Part shown: positions 43,069-53,373 of the stretch, one piece after another
Layout of the letters: the number at the start of each line of letters is the position of its first letter
How positions within the stretch are numbered: the stretch's first letter is position 1
Source of the DNA: Comamonadaceae bacterium
Lineage (GTDB): Bacteria; Pseudomonadota; Gammaproteobacteria; Burkholderiales; Burkholderiaceae_C
Length of the DNA stretch: 64,000 bases
Assembly: GCA_027486755.1 (NCBI GenBank)
Contig: JAIXOM010000033.1
Coordinates: forward strand, 1 to 64,000
Direction of reading: 5' to 3'
Program-made: the position numbers and the translations under genes
The notes under the pieces: model-generated
What the model was told of the DNA's origin: nothing
What the model saw: the letters and a program-made list of their open reading frames with translations, nothing else
Database searches by the model: none

Positions 43069-46000
43069 TCAAACCAACACCCGCTCGATGCCGCCGCGGT
43101 TGGCAGCTTCAACATAGGTCGGCAACCAGTCCGGGCCCAAAATCTGCTGGGCCATTTCCACCACGATGTAATCGGCCTCCAGCAGGCCGTTGTTGAGGTC
43201 GTTACCGTAGCGCGACAAGCCCTGCAGGCAGCTGGGGCAGCTGGTCAGGATCTTGAGCGGGCCGTCGGCCGCCAGCGAGCCGGTGGCGCGCAGCGCAGCC
43301 TCTCCCTTGAGCAGCTCTTCTTCCTTGCGAAAACGCACCTGGGTCGAGATATCAGGGCGGGTCACGCCCAGCGTGCCCGACTCACCACAGCAACGATCGC
43401 TCTTGAGCACATTGGGTCCGACCAGGGCCTTGACGGTCTTCATCGGCTCCTGCAGCTTCATGGGGCTGTGGCAGGGGTCGTGGTAGAGGTAACCCTGCTG
43501 GGCTTGCAGCGTGATGCCTTTTTCCAGCAAAAACTCATGGATGTCGATGATGCGGCAGCCCGGGAAGATCTTGTCGAACTCATAGCCCTGCAGCTGGTCA
43601 TAGCAAGTGCCGCAGGACACCACCACCGTCTTGATGTCCAGGTAATTGAGCGTGTTAGCCACGCGGTGGAACAGCACCCGGTTATCGGTGATGATCTTGT
43701 CGGCCTTGTCGAACTGACCGCTGCCTTTTTGCGGATAACCGCAGCACAGATAGCCCGGCGGCAGCACCGTCTGTACGCCGGCATGCCAGAGCATGGCCTG
43801 GGTGGCCAGGCCCACCTGCGAGAACAGCCGCTCCGAACCGCAGCCTGGGAAGTAAAACACCGCCTCACTCTCGCTGCTGGTGCTGCCCGGATTGCGGATG
43901 ATGGGCACGTAGTCCTGGTTCTCGATGTCCAGCAGCGCGCGCGCCGTCTTCTTGGGCAGGCCGCCCGGCATTTTCTTGTTGATGAAGTGAATCACCTGCT
44001 GCTTGATCGGCGCGGCGCCCACGGTGGCCGGCGGCTTGGCCGTCTGCCGGCGCGCGACACTGCGCAGCAAGTCATTGGCCAGACGCTGTACCTTGAAGCC
44101 CACCCCGACCATGGCGCTGCGCATGAGCTTGATGGTTTCGGGCTGGGTGGCGTTGAGGAAGAACATCGCCGCTGCATTGCCAGGCCGGAAAGTCTTTTGC
44201 CCCATCTTGCGCAGCAGGTTGCGCATGTTCATCGACACCTCGCCAAAGTCGATGTTCACCGGGCAGGGCGACAGGCATTTGTGGCAAACGGTGCAATGGT
44301 CGGCCACATCCTCGAATTCCTGCCAGTGCTTGATCGAGATGCCGCGCCGGGTCTGCTCTTCGTAAAGAAAAGCCTCAACCAGCAAGGAGGTGGCAAGAAT
44401 CTTGTTGCGCGGGCTGTAGAGCAAATTAGCCCGGGGCACATGGGTCGAGCACACCGGCTTGCACTTGCCGCAGCGCAGGCAGTCCTTGACCGAGCCCGCA
44501 ATCGCGCCGATGTCTGACTGCTGCATGATCAGCGACTCATGGCCCATCAAACCGAAGCTCGGGGTGTAGGCATTGGTCAGGTCGGCCGGCAGGCTGTCGT
44601 CGCGCAGCAGCTTGCCCTTGTTGAAGCGGCCCTCAGGGTCAACCCGCTTCTTGTAGTCGGCAAAAGGCGCGAGCTCGGCGTCGCTGAGAAACTCCAGCTT
44701 GGTGATGCCGATGCCATGCTCGCCGGAGACCACGCCATCGAGCGAGCGGGCCAGCGCCATGATGCGTGCCACCGCCTCGTGTGCGGCGTGCAGCATTTCG
44801 TAGTCGTCGCTGTTGACCGGCAAATTGGTGTGCACATTGCCATCTCCGGCATGCATGTGCAGCGCCGCCCAGACCCGGCCCTTGAGCACCCGCTGGTGAA
44901 TGCCCAGGCACTGCTGAAAGATGGGCGCAAAGGCCGCGCCGCCAAAAAGGTCCTGCAGTGGCGCGCGCAGCTGCGTCTTCCAGCTCGCCCGCAGGCTGTG
45001 GTCTTGCAGCTGTGCGAACAGCGGGCCGACCTCGGCCAGCCAATGCGCCCACTGGCCGCGCACCTGCCGCACCAGGGTCAGGGCCTGCGCGACCCGGTCT
45101 TCCAGCAGCTCGGCCGGTGCCAACTCGCCGGCATCGTCGGCCTGACCCAAGGGCAGGCTGCCGCGCTCAAAAAAGGCTTCAAGCTCGTCACACAGCTTGA
45201 TCTTGTTTTTCAGCGACAGCTCGATGTTGATGCGCTCAATGCCATCGGTGTACTCGGCCATGCGCGGCAAAGGAATGACCACATCCTCGTTGATCTTGAA
45301 GGCATTGGTGTGGCGGCTGATGGCGGCGGTGCGCTTGCGGTCCAGCCAGAACTTCTTGCGCGCCTCGGCGCTGACCGCGACAAAGCCCTCGCCGCTGCGC
45401 GAGTTGGCAATGCGCACCACTTCCGATGTGGCCCGCGCCACCGCGTCGGCATCATCGCCGGCGATGTCGCCAATCAGCACCATCTTGGGCAGGCCGCCCC
45501 GCTTGGACTTGGTGGTGTAGCCCACCGCCTTGAGGTAACGGTCGTCCAGGTGCTCGAGCCCGGCCAGCAGCACCGGCGAGGCGCCCGGTGCGGCCGCCTC
45601 CTGCTCGCTGCGCTTTTGCAGCGCAAACATATAGTCCTTGATCTCGACAATGCTGGGCACCGCGTCCTTGGCATTGCCAAAAAACTCTAGACAGACGGTA
45701 CGGGTGTGGACCGGCATGCGGTGCACCACCCAGCGCGCGCTGGTGATCAGCCCGTCGCAGCCCTCCTTCTGCACCCCCGGCAGCCCTGAGAGGAATTTGT
45801 CGGTCACGTCCTTGCCCAGGCCCGCCTTGCGAAAAGACGGCCCAGGTATATCGAGGCGATCGGTGCGGATCGGCGTCTTGCCGTCGGCCTCAAAGTAGCG
45901 CAGCTCGAAGCTGGCCATATCGGCGTCGTGAATCTTGCCCAGGTTGTGGCCGATGCGCACCACCTCCAGCCACTTCGCGTCCGGGGTGACCATGCGCCAG

Positions 46001-46977
46001 GAAGCGAGGTTGTCCAGGGCGGTACCCCAGAGCACCGCCTTTTTGCCGCCGGCATTCATGGCAATATTGCCGCCTATGCACGACGCCTCGGCCGAGGTGG
46101 GATCCACCGCAAACACAAAGCCAGCCCGCTCGGCCGCATCGGCCACACGCTGGGTAACCACGCCGGCCTCGGTCCAGATGGTGGGCACCGGCTGATCAAG
46201 ACCGGGCAGCGCCACCGACTCCACCTCGGTCATGGCCTCGAGCTTTTCGGTGTTGATCACCGCCGACCTCCAGCTCAGCGGGATCGCGCCGCCGGTGTAG
46301 CCGGTGCCGCCGCCGCGCGGCACGATGGTCAGGCCCAGTTCAATACAGCCCTTGACCAGGCCGGCCATCTCGGTCTCGGTATCGGGGGTCAGCACCACGA
46401 AGGGGTACTCGACCCGCCAGTCGGTCGCGTCAGTGACATGCGAGACGCGCGAGAGGCCGTCGAACTTGATGTTGTCCTTAGCGGTGTACTTGCGCAGCTT
46501 GCGCTCGGTCTGCCGCCGCAGCTGGGCCACTTCCTCAAAACCCTGGGCAAAGCGGCTGACGGCAGCCCCCGCCAGTTCCAAAAGTTGACCGACGATGCGG
46601 TCACGGCCGGCATCCGCATCCGGGGTGCGCCGCTTCTGTACTTCGCCAAGGCGGTGCTCCAGCGCCTCGACCAGCAAACGCCGGCGGCCCGGGTTGTCGA
46701 GCAGGTCGTCTTGCAAATAAGGATTGCGCTGGACCACCCAGATGTCGCCCAGCACCTCATAGAGCATGCGGGCCGAGCGGCCAGTGCGGCGCTCATCGCG
46801 CAGCCGGTTGAGAAGCTCCCAGGCGGAAACACCGAGCACCCGCATCACCACCTCGCGGTCCGAAAACGAGGTGTAGTTGTACGGAATTTCGCGAATGCGG
46901 GCGCCCTCGCCGCCCTCGACCAGCCCCGCAGGGCCTTCCAGCGCTTGCAGAATATGGGGCGAGGTGGGGGCGTTCAT
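43069..46977 (-). CDS. DUF3683 FAD-linked oxidase / Fe-S oxidoreductase (D-2-hydroxyacid dehydrogenase type)
   Basis: From the ATG at 46977 this is a 1,302-residue multidomain protein. An N-terminal DUF3683 domain ([17 protein letters not shown]) comes first. An FAD-binding-4 domain follows ([18 protein letters not shown]), then an FAD-oxidase C domain ([21 protein letters not shown]). A double 4Fe-4S region ([11 protein letters not shown] and [14 protein letters not shown]) precedes two CCG domains ([10 protein letters not shown] to LCCGYP, and CCGESGT). It should oxidise a D-2-hydroxyacid such as D-lactate or glycolate and pass electrons to quinone. The substrate is unproven. Confidence 0.9.
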   Translation of the reverse strand: MNAPTSPHILQALEGPAGLVEGGEGARIREIPYNYTSFSDREVVMRVLGVSAWELLNRLRDERRTGRSARMLYEVLGDIWVVQRNPYLQDDLLDNPGRRRLLVEALEHRLGEVQKRRTPDADAGRDRIVGQLLELAGAAVSRFAQGFEEVAQLRRQTERKLRKYTAKDNIKFDGLSRVSHVTDATDWRVEYPFVVLTPDTETEMAGLVKGCIELGLTIVPRGGGTGYTGGAIPLSWRSAVINTEKLEAMTEVESVALPGLDQPVPTIWTEAGVVTQRVADAAERAGFVFAVDPTSAEASCIGGNIAMNAGGKKAVLWGTALDNLASWRMVTPDAKWLEVVRIGHNLGKIHDADMASFELRYFEADGKTPIRTDRLDIPGPSFRKAGLGKDVTDKFLSGLPGVQKEGCDGLITSARWVVHRMPVHTRTVCLEFFGNAKDAVPSIVEIKDYMFALQKRSEQEAAAPGASPVLLAGLEHLDDRYLKAVGYTTKSKRGGLPKMVLIGDIAGDDADAVARATSEVVRIANSRSGEGFVAVSAEARKKFWLDRKRTAAISRHTNAFKINEDVVIPLPRMAEYTDGIERINIELSLKNKIKLCDELEAFFERGSLPLGQADDAGELAPAELLEDRVAQALTLVRQVRGQWAHWLAEVGPLFAQLQDHSLRASWKTQLRAPLQDLFGGAAFAPIFQQCLGIHQRVLKGRVWAALHMHAGDGNVHTNLPVNSDDYEMLHAAHEAVARIMALARSLDGVVSGEHGIGITKLEFLSDAELAPFADYKKRVDPEGRFNKGKLLRDDSLPADLTNAYTPSFGLMGHESLIMQQSDIGAIAGSVKDCLRCGKCKPVCSTHVPRANLLYSPRNKILATSLLVEAFLYEEQTRRGISIKHWQEFEDVADHCTVCHKCLSPCPVNIDFGEVSMNMRNLLRKMGQKTFRPGNAAAMFFLNATQPETIKLMRSAMVGVGFKVQRLANDLLRSVARRQTAKPPATVGAAPIKQQVIHFINKKMPGGLPKKTARALLDIENQDYVPIIRNPGSTSSESEAVFYFPGCGSERLFSQVGLATQAMLWHAGVQTVLPPGYLCCGYPQKGSGQFDKADKIITDNRVLFHRVANTLNYLDIKTVVVSCGTCYDQLQGYEFDKIFPGCRIIDIHEFLLEKGITLQAQQGYLYHDPCHSPMKLQEPMKTVKALVGPNVLKSDRCCGESGTLGVTRPDISTQVRFRKEEELLKGEAALRATGSLAADGPLKILTSCPSCLQGLSRYGNDLNNGLLEADYIVVEMAQQILGPDWLPTYVEAANRGGIERVLV

Positions 46978-47117
46978 CGGCAGATCCAGGGATAGGGCGC
47001 AGCAGTCAACCCGGCTGTCAGCACCGAGATTGGCAGGCAATTGGACATATTACCGCAGCACCCCCTGGCCCTGCCGCCCCTTGGGGCAGAGACCGGACAT
47101 GGCTCAAGGCGATGGCC

Positions 47118-47402
47118 TCAACGCCGCCACAGCCCGAGCATGACAAACTGAGCCAGGGCCGAGGCGGTCAGCAAGGCACCGTAGGTATACATTTTGCCGG
47201 TGGCTCCCAGAAGCAGTCCGGCCAGCAGCACCAGAGTGTTGAGCCCAAAGCCCCATAAAAAACGAGTTGGCCAGCCGAGCACCCAGGGCTTAGCCCCCCG
47301 TAGGAAAGGCCAGCGCGGCGCAAGCACCGCCATCAGCCAGGCCAGCACAGCGGCCGGGGCTAGCCAGTTCAGAAGGTGGATGAAAAACAGGTAGAAAGTC
47401 AT
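47118..47402 (-). CDS. Small hypothetical inner-membrane protein
   Basis: From the ATG at 47402 the protein is 94 residues with three hydrophobic segments (FFIHLLNWLAPAAVLAWLMAVL, FGLNTLVLLAGLLLGA, LLTASALAQFVMLGLW). I recognise no family by name. Similar small proteins occur near hemA in related genomes from memory, without known function. A longer upstream frame lacks coding character and crosses the hemA promoter. Confidence 0.7.
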   Translation of the reverse strand: MTFYLFFIHLLNWLAPAAVLAWLMAVLAPRWPFLRGAKPWVLGWPTRFLWGFGLNTLVLLAGLLLGATGKMYTYGALLTASALAQFVMLGLWRR

Positions 47403-47537
47403 CAGGTGGGCGGCTGAGGCAGGCCAGACTCTAGCAGCCATAAGCACCGAGCCACTGCAAGGCCATGACGAAAGCGGCGTTGAAATCCCTGTCACCCCTT
47501 TAAAATGAAGGGTAAACCCTGAAGACTCAGAGCAAAA

Positions 47538-47555
47538 TGTCAATTTAAATTGACA
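47538..47555. promoter_or_regulatory. 18-base perfect palindrome of TGT-N12-ACA form
   Basis: TGTCAATTTAAATTGACA is a perfect palindrome 50 bases before the hemA ATG and just upstream of the putative -35. It fits the TGT-N12-ACA pattern bound by PpsR/CrtJ repressors of photosynthesis and tetrapyrrole genes. Another regulator is possible. It is the only such perfect site I noticed in the window. Confidence 0.6.
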
Positions 47556-47571
47556 CCCGGCGATGACACGA

Positions 47572-47599
47572 TTGTCGACTACAACGGTAAATTTATAAT
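47572..47599 (+). promoter_or_regulatory. Sigma-70 promoter of hemA
   Basis: TTGTCG (47572-47577), 16 bases and a consensus TATAAT (47594-47599). The hemA ATG starts at 47606, so transcription would begin at or next to the start codon and give a leaderless or nearly leaderless mRNA. No Shine-Dalgarno fits in the six bases between. Confidence 0.6.
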
Positions 47600-47605
47600 T
47601 CCGCC

Positions 47606-48886
47606 ATGCCAGTCTGGGCCCTTGGGCTGAACCATCACACGGCACCGCTCGACCTGCGCGGTCGTTTTGCCTTTGCCATCGACCAGGTGGCGCCGACCCT
47701 TCAGGGTCTGCGGGCGGCGTTTCAACGCCAGCCTGAAGCGACCTTGCTGTCCACCTGCAACCGCACAGAAATTTACTGTGCAGGGGAGCGGGCCGAGGTC
47801 GATCACACCCTGGACTGGCTGGCTCGCAGCGGCGGGGTGTCCCCGGAGTCGCTGCGCGACCATACCTACACCTTGCAGGACGGCGACGCCGCCCGCCACG
47901 CTTTCCGGGTAGCCAGCGGGCTGGACTCGATGGTGCTGGGCGAGCCGCAAATCCTGGGTCAGATGAAAGACGCGGTGCGGGCGGCCGACGAGGCCGGTGC
48001 CATGGGCACCACCTTGCACCAGCTGTTCCAGCGCTCGTTTGCGGTGGCTAAGGAAGTGCGCACCAGCACCGAGGTCGGTTCGCACAGCATCAGCATGGCT
48101 GCGGCGGCGGTGCGGCTGGCCAGTCAGATCTTTGAAGACCTGGGCGAGATCCGGGTGCTGTTTGTTGGTGCCGGCGAAATGATCGATCTGGCAGTGACCC
48201 ACTTTGCCGCCAAAAAACCTAAGGCCATGGCCATTGCCAACCGCACGCTCGAGCGCGGCGAGCGGCTGGCCAGCCGTTTTGGCGCAGAGGTCATGCCCCT
48301 GTCAGAGCTGCCCCAGCGTCTGGGCGAATTTGACGCGGTCATCAGCTGCACCGCCAGCACCCTGCCCATCATCGGCCTGGGCGCGGTCGAGCGGGCCCTC
48401 AAGCAACGCCGGCGCCGGCCCATGTTCATGGTCGATCTGGCGGTGCCGCGCGACATCGAGCCCGAAGTCAAACAACTGCAGGACGTCTACCTCTACACCG
48501 TCGACGATTTGGCCCGGGTGGTACAGACCGGCAAGGACAGCCGGCAGGCGGCAGTGGCCGAGGCTGAGGTGATCATTGACGAAGGCGTGCAAAATTTCCT
48601 GCACTGGATGAAGCAGCGCGCCACCGTGCCCCTGATTCAGCAACTCAATGCCCAGGCCGACCAGTGGCGGGCGGTCGAACTGGCGCGGGCGCGCAAGCTG
48701 CTGGCCAAGGGCGAGTCGGTCGAGGCGGTGCTCGAGACCCTCTCGCGTGGGCTGACGCAAAAAATGTTGCACGGCGCCATGGCCGAGCTGCACGGCAGCC
48801 AGGCCGACCAGCTCGACAGCACCGCCCAGACCGTCAGCCGCATGTTCCTGCGCGGCCAGGCGCCACGCGACCCCAACGGGCTCTAG
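47606..48886 (+). CDS. hemA: Glutamyl-tRNA reductase
   Basis: The 426-residue enzyme has the N-terminal [12 protein letters not shown] and the nucleophilic cysteine in [11 protein letters not shown] (Cys51). The NADPH-binding [17 protein letters not shown] and the spinal dimerisation domain at the C-terminus follow. It makes glutamate-1-semialdehyde, the committed step of C5 tetrapyrrole synthesis for heme and, where present, bacteriochlorophyll. It heads the hemA-prfA-prmC-grxD run. Confidence 0.97.
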   Translation: MPVWALGLNHHTAPLDLRGRFAFAIDQVAPTLQGLRAAFQRQPEATLLSTCNRTEIYCAGERAEVDHTLDWLARSGGVSPESLRDHTYTLQDGDAARHAFRVASGLDSMVLGEPQILGQMKDAVRAADEAGAMGTTLHQLFQRSFAVAKEVRTSTEVGSHSISMAAAAVRLASQIFEDLGEIRVLFVGAGEMIDLAVTHFAAKKPKAMAIANRTLERGERLASRFGAEVMPLSELPQRLGEFDAVISCTASTLPIIGLGAVERALKQRRRRPMFMVDLAVPRDIEPEVKQLQDVYLYTVDDLARVVQTGKDSRQAAVAEAEVIIDEGVQNFLHWMKQRATVPLIQQLNAQADQWRAVELARARKLLAKGESVEAVLETLSRGLTQKMLHGAMAELHGSQADQLDSTAQTVSRMFLRGQAPRDPNGL

Positions 48887-49017
48887 CGCCGCCCGCGTTG
48901 CCCCGGCCCTGGGCGCATCCTGCGGGCACCGCCTTGTGCAGGCCAGCTTCCCGGCTGCCCACCAGGCGCTGCGCCCTCCCCCGATCTGATTTTTCGACCC
49001 GGTTTGATGCCGTCCCC

Positions 49018-50121
49018 ATGAAAGACTTTCTTCGCCAGACCCTAGAGCGCCAGTTGCTGCGCTTCGATGAGCTCGACGCGCTGCTGTCGGCCCCCGATGT
49101 GGTCAGCGACATGGACCGCTTTCGCAAGCTCACCCGCGAACATGCCGAAGTCAGCGCGCTCAGCGCCCAATACCGGCGCCTGCGCCAGCGCGAAGACGAT
49201 CTGGCCCAGGCACAGGCCCTGCTGGCCGAGCCCGAGATGCGCGAGCTGGCTGAAGAAGAAGTCGCCGCGGCACAGGCCGATATCGCCCACCTGGACCAGG
49301 CGCTGCAGCTCATGCTGGTGCCCAAGGACCCAGACGACACCCGGCCGGCCTTCATAGAAATTCGCGCCGGCACCGGCGGCGACGAGTCGGCCTTGTTCGC
49401 CGGCGACTTGCTGCGCATGTACACCCGCTATGCGGAGGGCTGCGGCTGGCGCTGCGAGCTCATCAGCCAGTCGCCCTCCGAGCTCGGCGGCTACAAGGAG
49501 GTGGTGCTGCGTATCGAAGGCGCGCCCGATGCGCAAGGCGTGGGCGCCTTCGGCAAGCTGCGCTTTGAGTCAGGCGGACACCGGGTGCAAAGGGTGCCGG
49601 CCACCGAGGCCCAGGGCCGCATACACACCAGTGCCTGCACCGTGGCGGTGCTGGCCGAGCCCGATGAAGCCGTCGCGGTGCAAATCAACCCGGCCGAGTT
49701 GCGCATCGACACCTACCGCGCCTCGGGCGCGGGCGGCCAGCACATCAACAAAACCGATTCGGCCGTGCGCGTCACCCACCTGCCCACCGGCATCGTGGCC
49801 GAATGCCAGGACGACCGCAGCCAGCACCGCAACAAGGCCAAGGCCTTGCAGGTGCTGTCGGCCCGCATCCAGGAAAAAGAGCGCAGCGAACGGGCCGCCA
49901 AGGACGCCGCGCTGCGCAAGGGTCTGATCGGCAGCGGCGACCGCAGTGACCGCATCCGCACCTACAACTTTCCGCAGGGCCGGCTCACCGATCACCGCAT
50001 CGGCCTGACGCTCTACAAGCTCGGTCTGATCATGGAGGGCCAGCTCGGCGAAGTGATCAGCGCGCTGCAAGTGGCCCGCGGTGCAGAGCAGTTGGCCGAA
50101 CTCGAGGCCGCAGCGCCATGA
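49018..50121 (+). CDS. prfA: Peptide chain release factor 1
   Basis: The 367-residue protein has an N-terminal coiled coil, the codon-recognition region with the RF1 signature [15 protein letters not shown], and the catalytic GGQ in [18 protein letters not shown]. It terminates translation at UAG and UAA. The ATG at 49018 fits the family start. The next gene, prmC, methylates the GGQ glutamine and overlaps by four bases. Confidence 0.98.
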   Translation: MKDFLRQTLERQLLRFDELDALLSAPDVVSDMDRFRKLTREHAEVSALSAQYRRLRQREDDLAQAQALLAEPEMRELAEEEVAAAQADIAHLDQALQLMLVPKDPDDTRPAFIEIRAGTGGDESALFAGDLLRMYTRYAEGCGWRCELISQSPSELGGYKEVVLRIEGAPDAQGVGAFGKLRFESGGHRVQRVPATEAQGRIHTSACTVAVLAEPDEAVAVQINPAELRIDTYRASGAGGQHINKTDSAVRVTHLPTGIVAECQDDRSQHRNKAKALQVLSARIQEKERSERAAKDAALRKGLIGSGDRSDRIRTYNFPQGRLTDHRIGLTLYKLGLIMEGQLGEVISALQVARGAEQLAELEAAAP

Positions 50122-50969
50122 CGCTGGCCGAGGCGCTCGCCCTGGCCGAGCAGTCGGGCCTGACGCGCCTGGACGCGCAGTTGCTGCTGCTGCACGCACT
50201 GGCGCGGCCACACGAGAGGGCCTGGCTGATCGCCCACGACCGCGATGCGCTAGTGCCTGATGCGGCGACCCGCTTTACAGGCCTGTGCGAGCGCCGTCTG
50301 GCCGGTGAGCCTGTAGCCTATTTGTGCGGCGAAAAGGAATTTTTCGGCCTCAGGCTTCAGGTCGATGCCCGGGTGCTGGTGCCGCGCCCCGAAACAGAAA
50401 CTTTGGTTGAGTGGGCACTGTCCCTGAAGCTGCCGCCTGCAGCCCGGGTGATGGACCTGGGTACTGGCAGTGGCGCCATCGCCCTGGCGCTCAAGCAGGC
50501 CAGACCCGGCTGGCAGATCACCGCGGTCGATGCCAGCCAAGCGGCTTTGCAGGTAGCGCAATCCAATGGCTTGGCCCTTGGGCTGGCCGTGGCCTGGCAA
50601 ACTGGCGACTGGCTGGCGCAGGCCAGCGGGCCTTTTGACCTGATTGTCAGCAACCCGCCTTACATTGCCGAGGGCGACCCGCACCTGGCGGCCCTGCGCC
50701 ATGAGCCGCGCATGGCCCTGAGCTCAGGCCCACAGGGGCTTGACGCCCTGCGCACGCTGATTGCCCAGGCCCCGGCGCGCTTGGCCGAAGGCGGCTGGCT
50801 GTTGCTCGAGCACGGCTATGACCAGGCTAAAGCGGTACGCTCATTGCTCCACGCGGCCCGCTTGAGCGAGCCGCAAAGCCGGCTGGATCTGGCCGGCATT
50901 GAGCGCTGCAGCGGCGCCCGGCTGAGCACGGCTCCCCCCGACCCGGCTGGGGGAATCGGACAGGGCTGA
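50118..50969 (+). CDS. prmC: Release-factor glutamine methyltransferase
   Basis: The 283-residue enzyme has the SAM loop [17 protein letters not shown] and the amide-N methyltransferase motif NPPY in [13 protein letters not shown]. The N-terminal helical domain recognises the release factor ([32 protein letters not shown]). It methylates Gln of the GGQ motif in PrfA/PrfB. The 4-base overlap with prfA implies coupled synthesis of enzyme and substrate. Confidence 0.97.
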   Translation: MTLAEALALAEQSGLTRLDAQLLLLHALARPHERAWLIAHDRDALVPDAATRFTGLCERRLAGEPVAYLCGEKEFFGLRLQVDARVLVPRPETETLVEWALSLKLPPAARVMDLGTGSGAIALALKQARPGWQITAVDASQAALQVAQSNGLALGLAVAWQTGDWLAQASGPFDLIVSNPPYIAEGDPHLAALRHEPRMALSSGPQGLDALRTLIAQAPARLAEGGWLLLEHGYDQAKAVRSLLHAARLSEPQSRLDLAGIERCSGARLSTAPPDPAGGIGQG

Positions 50970-51002
50970 TAATCACAACACTACGTTTTCGGAGGGCAGA
51001 CC

Positions 51003-51323
51003 ATGACCGACACCCATCAACGCATCGACCAGATCGTCAAATCCAGCGACGTCGTTCTCTTCATGAAAGGCACCGCACAATTCCCGATGTGCGGGTTTTC
51101 GGGCCGAGCCATCCAGATCCTCAAGGCCTGCGGCGTGAGCCGGCCCGAGACGGTCAATGTGCTCGAGGACGAGGGCATACGTCAGGGCATCAAGGAATAC
51201 AGCAACTGGCCCACCATTCCGCAGCTCTATATAAAAGGTGAATTCGTCGGCGGCTCGGACATCATGATGGAGATGTACGAAAGCGGCGAACTGCAGCAGA
51301 TCATCAAGGGCCAGGCCGGTTAA
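51003..51323 (+). CDS. grxD: Monothiol glutaredoxin Grx4
   Basis: The 106-residue protein has the monothiol active site CGFS (PMCGFSGRAIQIL) after VVLFMKGTAQFP, then WPTIPQLYIKGEFVGGSDIMMEMYESGEL. It binds a [2Fe-2S] cluster with glutathione and functions in Fe-S delivery. A GGAGGG Shine-Dalgarno precedes the ATG. It ends the hemA run before a terminator. Confidence 0.96.
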   Translation: MTDTHQRIDQIVKSSDVVLFMKGTAQFPMCGFSGRAIQILKACGVSRPETVNVLEDEGIRQGIKEYSNWPTIPQLYIKGEFVGGSDIMMEMYESGELQQIIKGQAG

Positions 51324-51341
51324 GCCAGGGCCTTGCCGCCA

Positions 51342-51374
51342 GGGCCGCGTGGCCAGCACCGCGCGGCCTTTTTC
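51342..51374 (+). terminator. Rho-independent terminator after grxD
   Basis: GGCCGCG pairs with CGCGGCC across a short internal loop, followed by TTTTT. It is placed 19 bases after the grxD stop. Confidence 0.8.
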
Positions 51375-51396
51375 ATGGTTGAGGCCCGGCGCGGGC

Positions 51397-51699
51397 TCAG
51401 TCGGTCATGCCGGTACAGGCACCAGCATTGGGCATGCCCTTGCACTCGCGCCTGAGGCGAGCGGTGCGCTCGGCACGCGTCTCACCCGAGCCAGGCGATG
51501 AAACCACCTTGGGCGGACGGCTCATTTTTTTCTGGGCGGGCTTTTCCGCATCGCTGCCCTGGCTCCCTGCCTCACGCTGAGCGCGACCGGGCTGGCCGGT
51601 ACCGGCTTGAGCGCCCGCCCCTGTAGGGGCCGTCGGTAACTGCTGTGCTGCCAGCGGCAAGCTCAGCGCCAAGAACAAAACCTGCACGACGCCGCGCAT
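51397..51699 (-). CDS. Small predicted periplasmic protein
   Basis: The 100-residue protein has a signal peptide (MRGVVQVLFLALSLPLAAQ), a disordered Gly/Ala/Gln-rich middle, and a basic C-terminal ETRAERTARLRRECKG with two cysteines (REC and GACTG). I do not recognise a named family. It follows yacG on the same strand by 8 bases. Confidence 0.65.
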   Translation of the reverse strand: MRGVVQVLFLALSLPLAAQQLPTAPTGAGAQAGTGQPGRAQREAGSQGSDAEKPAQKKMSRPPKVVSSPGSGETRAERTARLRRECKGMPNAGACTGMTD

Positions 51700-51707
51700 G
51701 GTCTGCC

Positions 51708-51917
51708 TTATTGCAAAGGGCCAGGCTCTGCCCGATCCGGTGGGGCTTCGGCGGGCATGCGGAAACTCTCACTGGCCCAGGCACCGAAATCCATGGCCTT
51801 GCAGCGCGCTGAGCAAAAAGGGCGGCTCGGGTTATCGGGCCCATAAACGCTTTTACCGCCGCAAGCGGGGCAGACAACGGTGCGCACGGTGCCGGCTGGG
51901 TAGGTATCAGAGCTCAT
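51708..51917 (-). CDS. yacG: DNA gyrase inhibitor YacG (zinc finger)
   Basis: From the ATG at 51917 the protein is 69 residues. It has the zinc ligands CPAC and CSARC in VRTVVCPACGGKSVYG and RPFCSARCKAMDFGAWASESFR. It binds GyrB and inhibits gyrase in E. coli. The zapD-yacG order with coaE upstream is widely conserved. Confidence 0.93.
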   Translation of the reverse strand: MSSDTYPAGTVRTVVCPACGGKSVYGPDNPSRPFCSARCKAMDFGAWASESFRMPAEAPPDRAEPGPLQ

Positions 51918-51944
51918 GAAGATAGGGGCCCGCAAGCCGGGCCG

Positions 51945-52700
51945 TCAGGAACAGAGCGTGATTTCCAATTGTGCATCGTCGGTAGACGGCTGCACCCGCT
52001 GACCGTCAAGTATGGTCATCAAGCGCACGGAAACAACAAGCCGATTGGCACTGATCTCGGGAAACAAGCCCTGCCTAGGGTCTATGCGCAGGCGCATCAA
52101 CTGATAGGAGCGGCCCTGGGGCAGGCTCTGCTGAAAATGCCCACCGGTGGCCATCACCTTTTGCGGTGTGCCCGCATCGCGCAGCAGCTTGAGGAGCAGG
52201 CCCACCGATTCGGCCAGCGGCAAGAGTCCGGCAATCCAGCGCTGCAGGTCAGCACGGCGCTCTTCGACGCTGCGATGGCGCCAGGCATGGTAGACCGGCA
52301 GGTCAAATTCGCAGGTGCCGCCGGGTATGCCCACCCGGCTGCGCAAGCTCATCAGCCAATCAAGCTCGGTAAGCGCCTGCCCGGTCTTGCCCGGCTGCTC
52401 CTTGAGCGTGTTAAAGCATGCATCGAGCTGGGCGATCACCTGCTCGAGCGCCTGCTCCGATATCGATGGATTGCCCCGGTAGGCGAGCAGCAAGTGCTTT
52501 TGCTTCTCCAGGTCCTTGAGCACATCGGTCTTGAGATCGGCGCGAGCGCCCACCTCCATGATCTCGAACAAGGTGGTGATCGCAAAGTGGTGGTCGGTGG
52601 GGCTGCTGCGCCCGACCAGATCGCCAAGCCTGAAAAACAAATGCTGCAGCCGCAGATAGGTCCGAATGCGCTCGTTGAAGGGGTATTCGTAAACAATCAC
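51945..52700 (-). CDS. zapD: Cell division protein ZapD
   Basis: The 251-residue protein starts with GTG and reads VIVYEYPFNERIRTYLRLQHLF, the ZapD (DUF1342) opening. It continues with FLPVYHAWRH-type CEFDLPVYHAWRH and the C-terminal VRLMTILDGQRVQPSTDDAQLEITLC in family pattern. It cross-links FtsZ filaments at the division ring. Gene order coaE-zapD-yacG supports the call. Confidence 0.95.
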   Translation of the reverse strand: MIVYEYPFNERIRTYLRLQHLFFRLGDLVGRSSPTDHHFAITTLFEIMEVGARADLKTDVLKDLEKQKHLLLAYRGNPSISEQALEQVIAQLDACFNTLKEQPGKTGQALTELDWLMSLRSRVGIPGGTCEFDLPVYHAWRHRSVEERRADLQRWIAGLLPLAESVGLLLKLLRDAGTPQKVMATGGHFQQSLPQGRSYQLMRLRIDPRQGLFPEISANRLVVSVRLMTILDGQRVQPSTDDAQLEITLCS

Positions 52701-52740
52701 AGCAGCATCGGCTCAAGACGACAAGAGGTATGGGCGGCGA

Positions 52741-53373
52741 TCATAGCCCGAAGTGTTGCCACACCTGTCGAACCTCGGCCTGCAGCGCCTCCAGGGTCAG
52801 GCCCTCATTGCACAGCACCACGTCGGCGGCGCTCAAACGGGCGGCGCGGCTGGCTTGCTGCGCCACAACCTTTTGCACCGCCTCGCGGGTCCAGCCACTG
52901 CGCGCCATCACCCGCTCGATCTGCGTCTGGACGCTGCAGTCGACCACCAGCACCGCATCGACCTGCGAGCGCCAGCGGTCCGACTCCACCAACAGAGGTA
53001 GGTCAAACACCACGCAAGGCGCGCCCGCCTGCGCCTCGGCCGCTCGCCGCGCCGTCTCCTGGCTGATCAGGGGATGGACGATGGCCTCGAGCCGCCGGCG
53101 CGCAGCCGGGTCGCTAAACGCTAGCTCGCGCATCGCGTCGCGGTCCATGGCTCCGTCAGGCTTGACATACGCGGGGCCGAATTCACGGGCGATGGCCGGC
53201 ATGGCCAGGCCGCCAGAGAGCGTCAGCGAGCGGGCAATCGCGTCGGCATCGACCACCACCGCGCCCAGGCGCTCGAGCATGGCCGCCACCGTGCTCTTGC
53301 CGCTGCCGATGCCGCCGGTCAGCCCCAGCCGCCAGGCTCGAGCCGAGCCGGCTTGATTCACAGCCCCCACCAT
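52741..53373 (-). CDS. coaE: Dephospho-CoA kinase
   Basis: Using the ATG at 53373, the 210-residue enzyme carries the P-loop LGLTGGIGSGKSTVAAML, VVDADAIAR, and the lid region with FDLPLLVES and the VDCSVQTQIERVMAR helix. It phosphorylates dephospho-CoA in the last step of CoA synthesis. Its first bases overlap the pilD stop by 16. Confidence 0.96.
   Translation of the reverse strand: MVGAVNQAGSARAWRLGLTGGIGSGKSTVAAMLERLGAVVVDADAIARSLTLSGGLAMPAIAREFGPAYVKPDGAMDRDAMRELAFSDPAARRRLEAIVHPLISQETARRAAEAQAGAPCVVFDLPLLVESDRWRSQVDAVLVVDCSVQTQIERVMARSGWTREAVQKVVAQQASRAARLSAADVVLCNEGLTLEALQAEVRQVWQHFGL

Noticed and set aside
43036..44517. 493-codon plus-strand frame
   Set aside because: It is antisense to the Fe-S half of the DUF3683 protein, whose cysteine motifs are intact.
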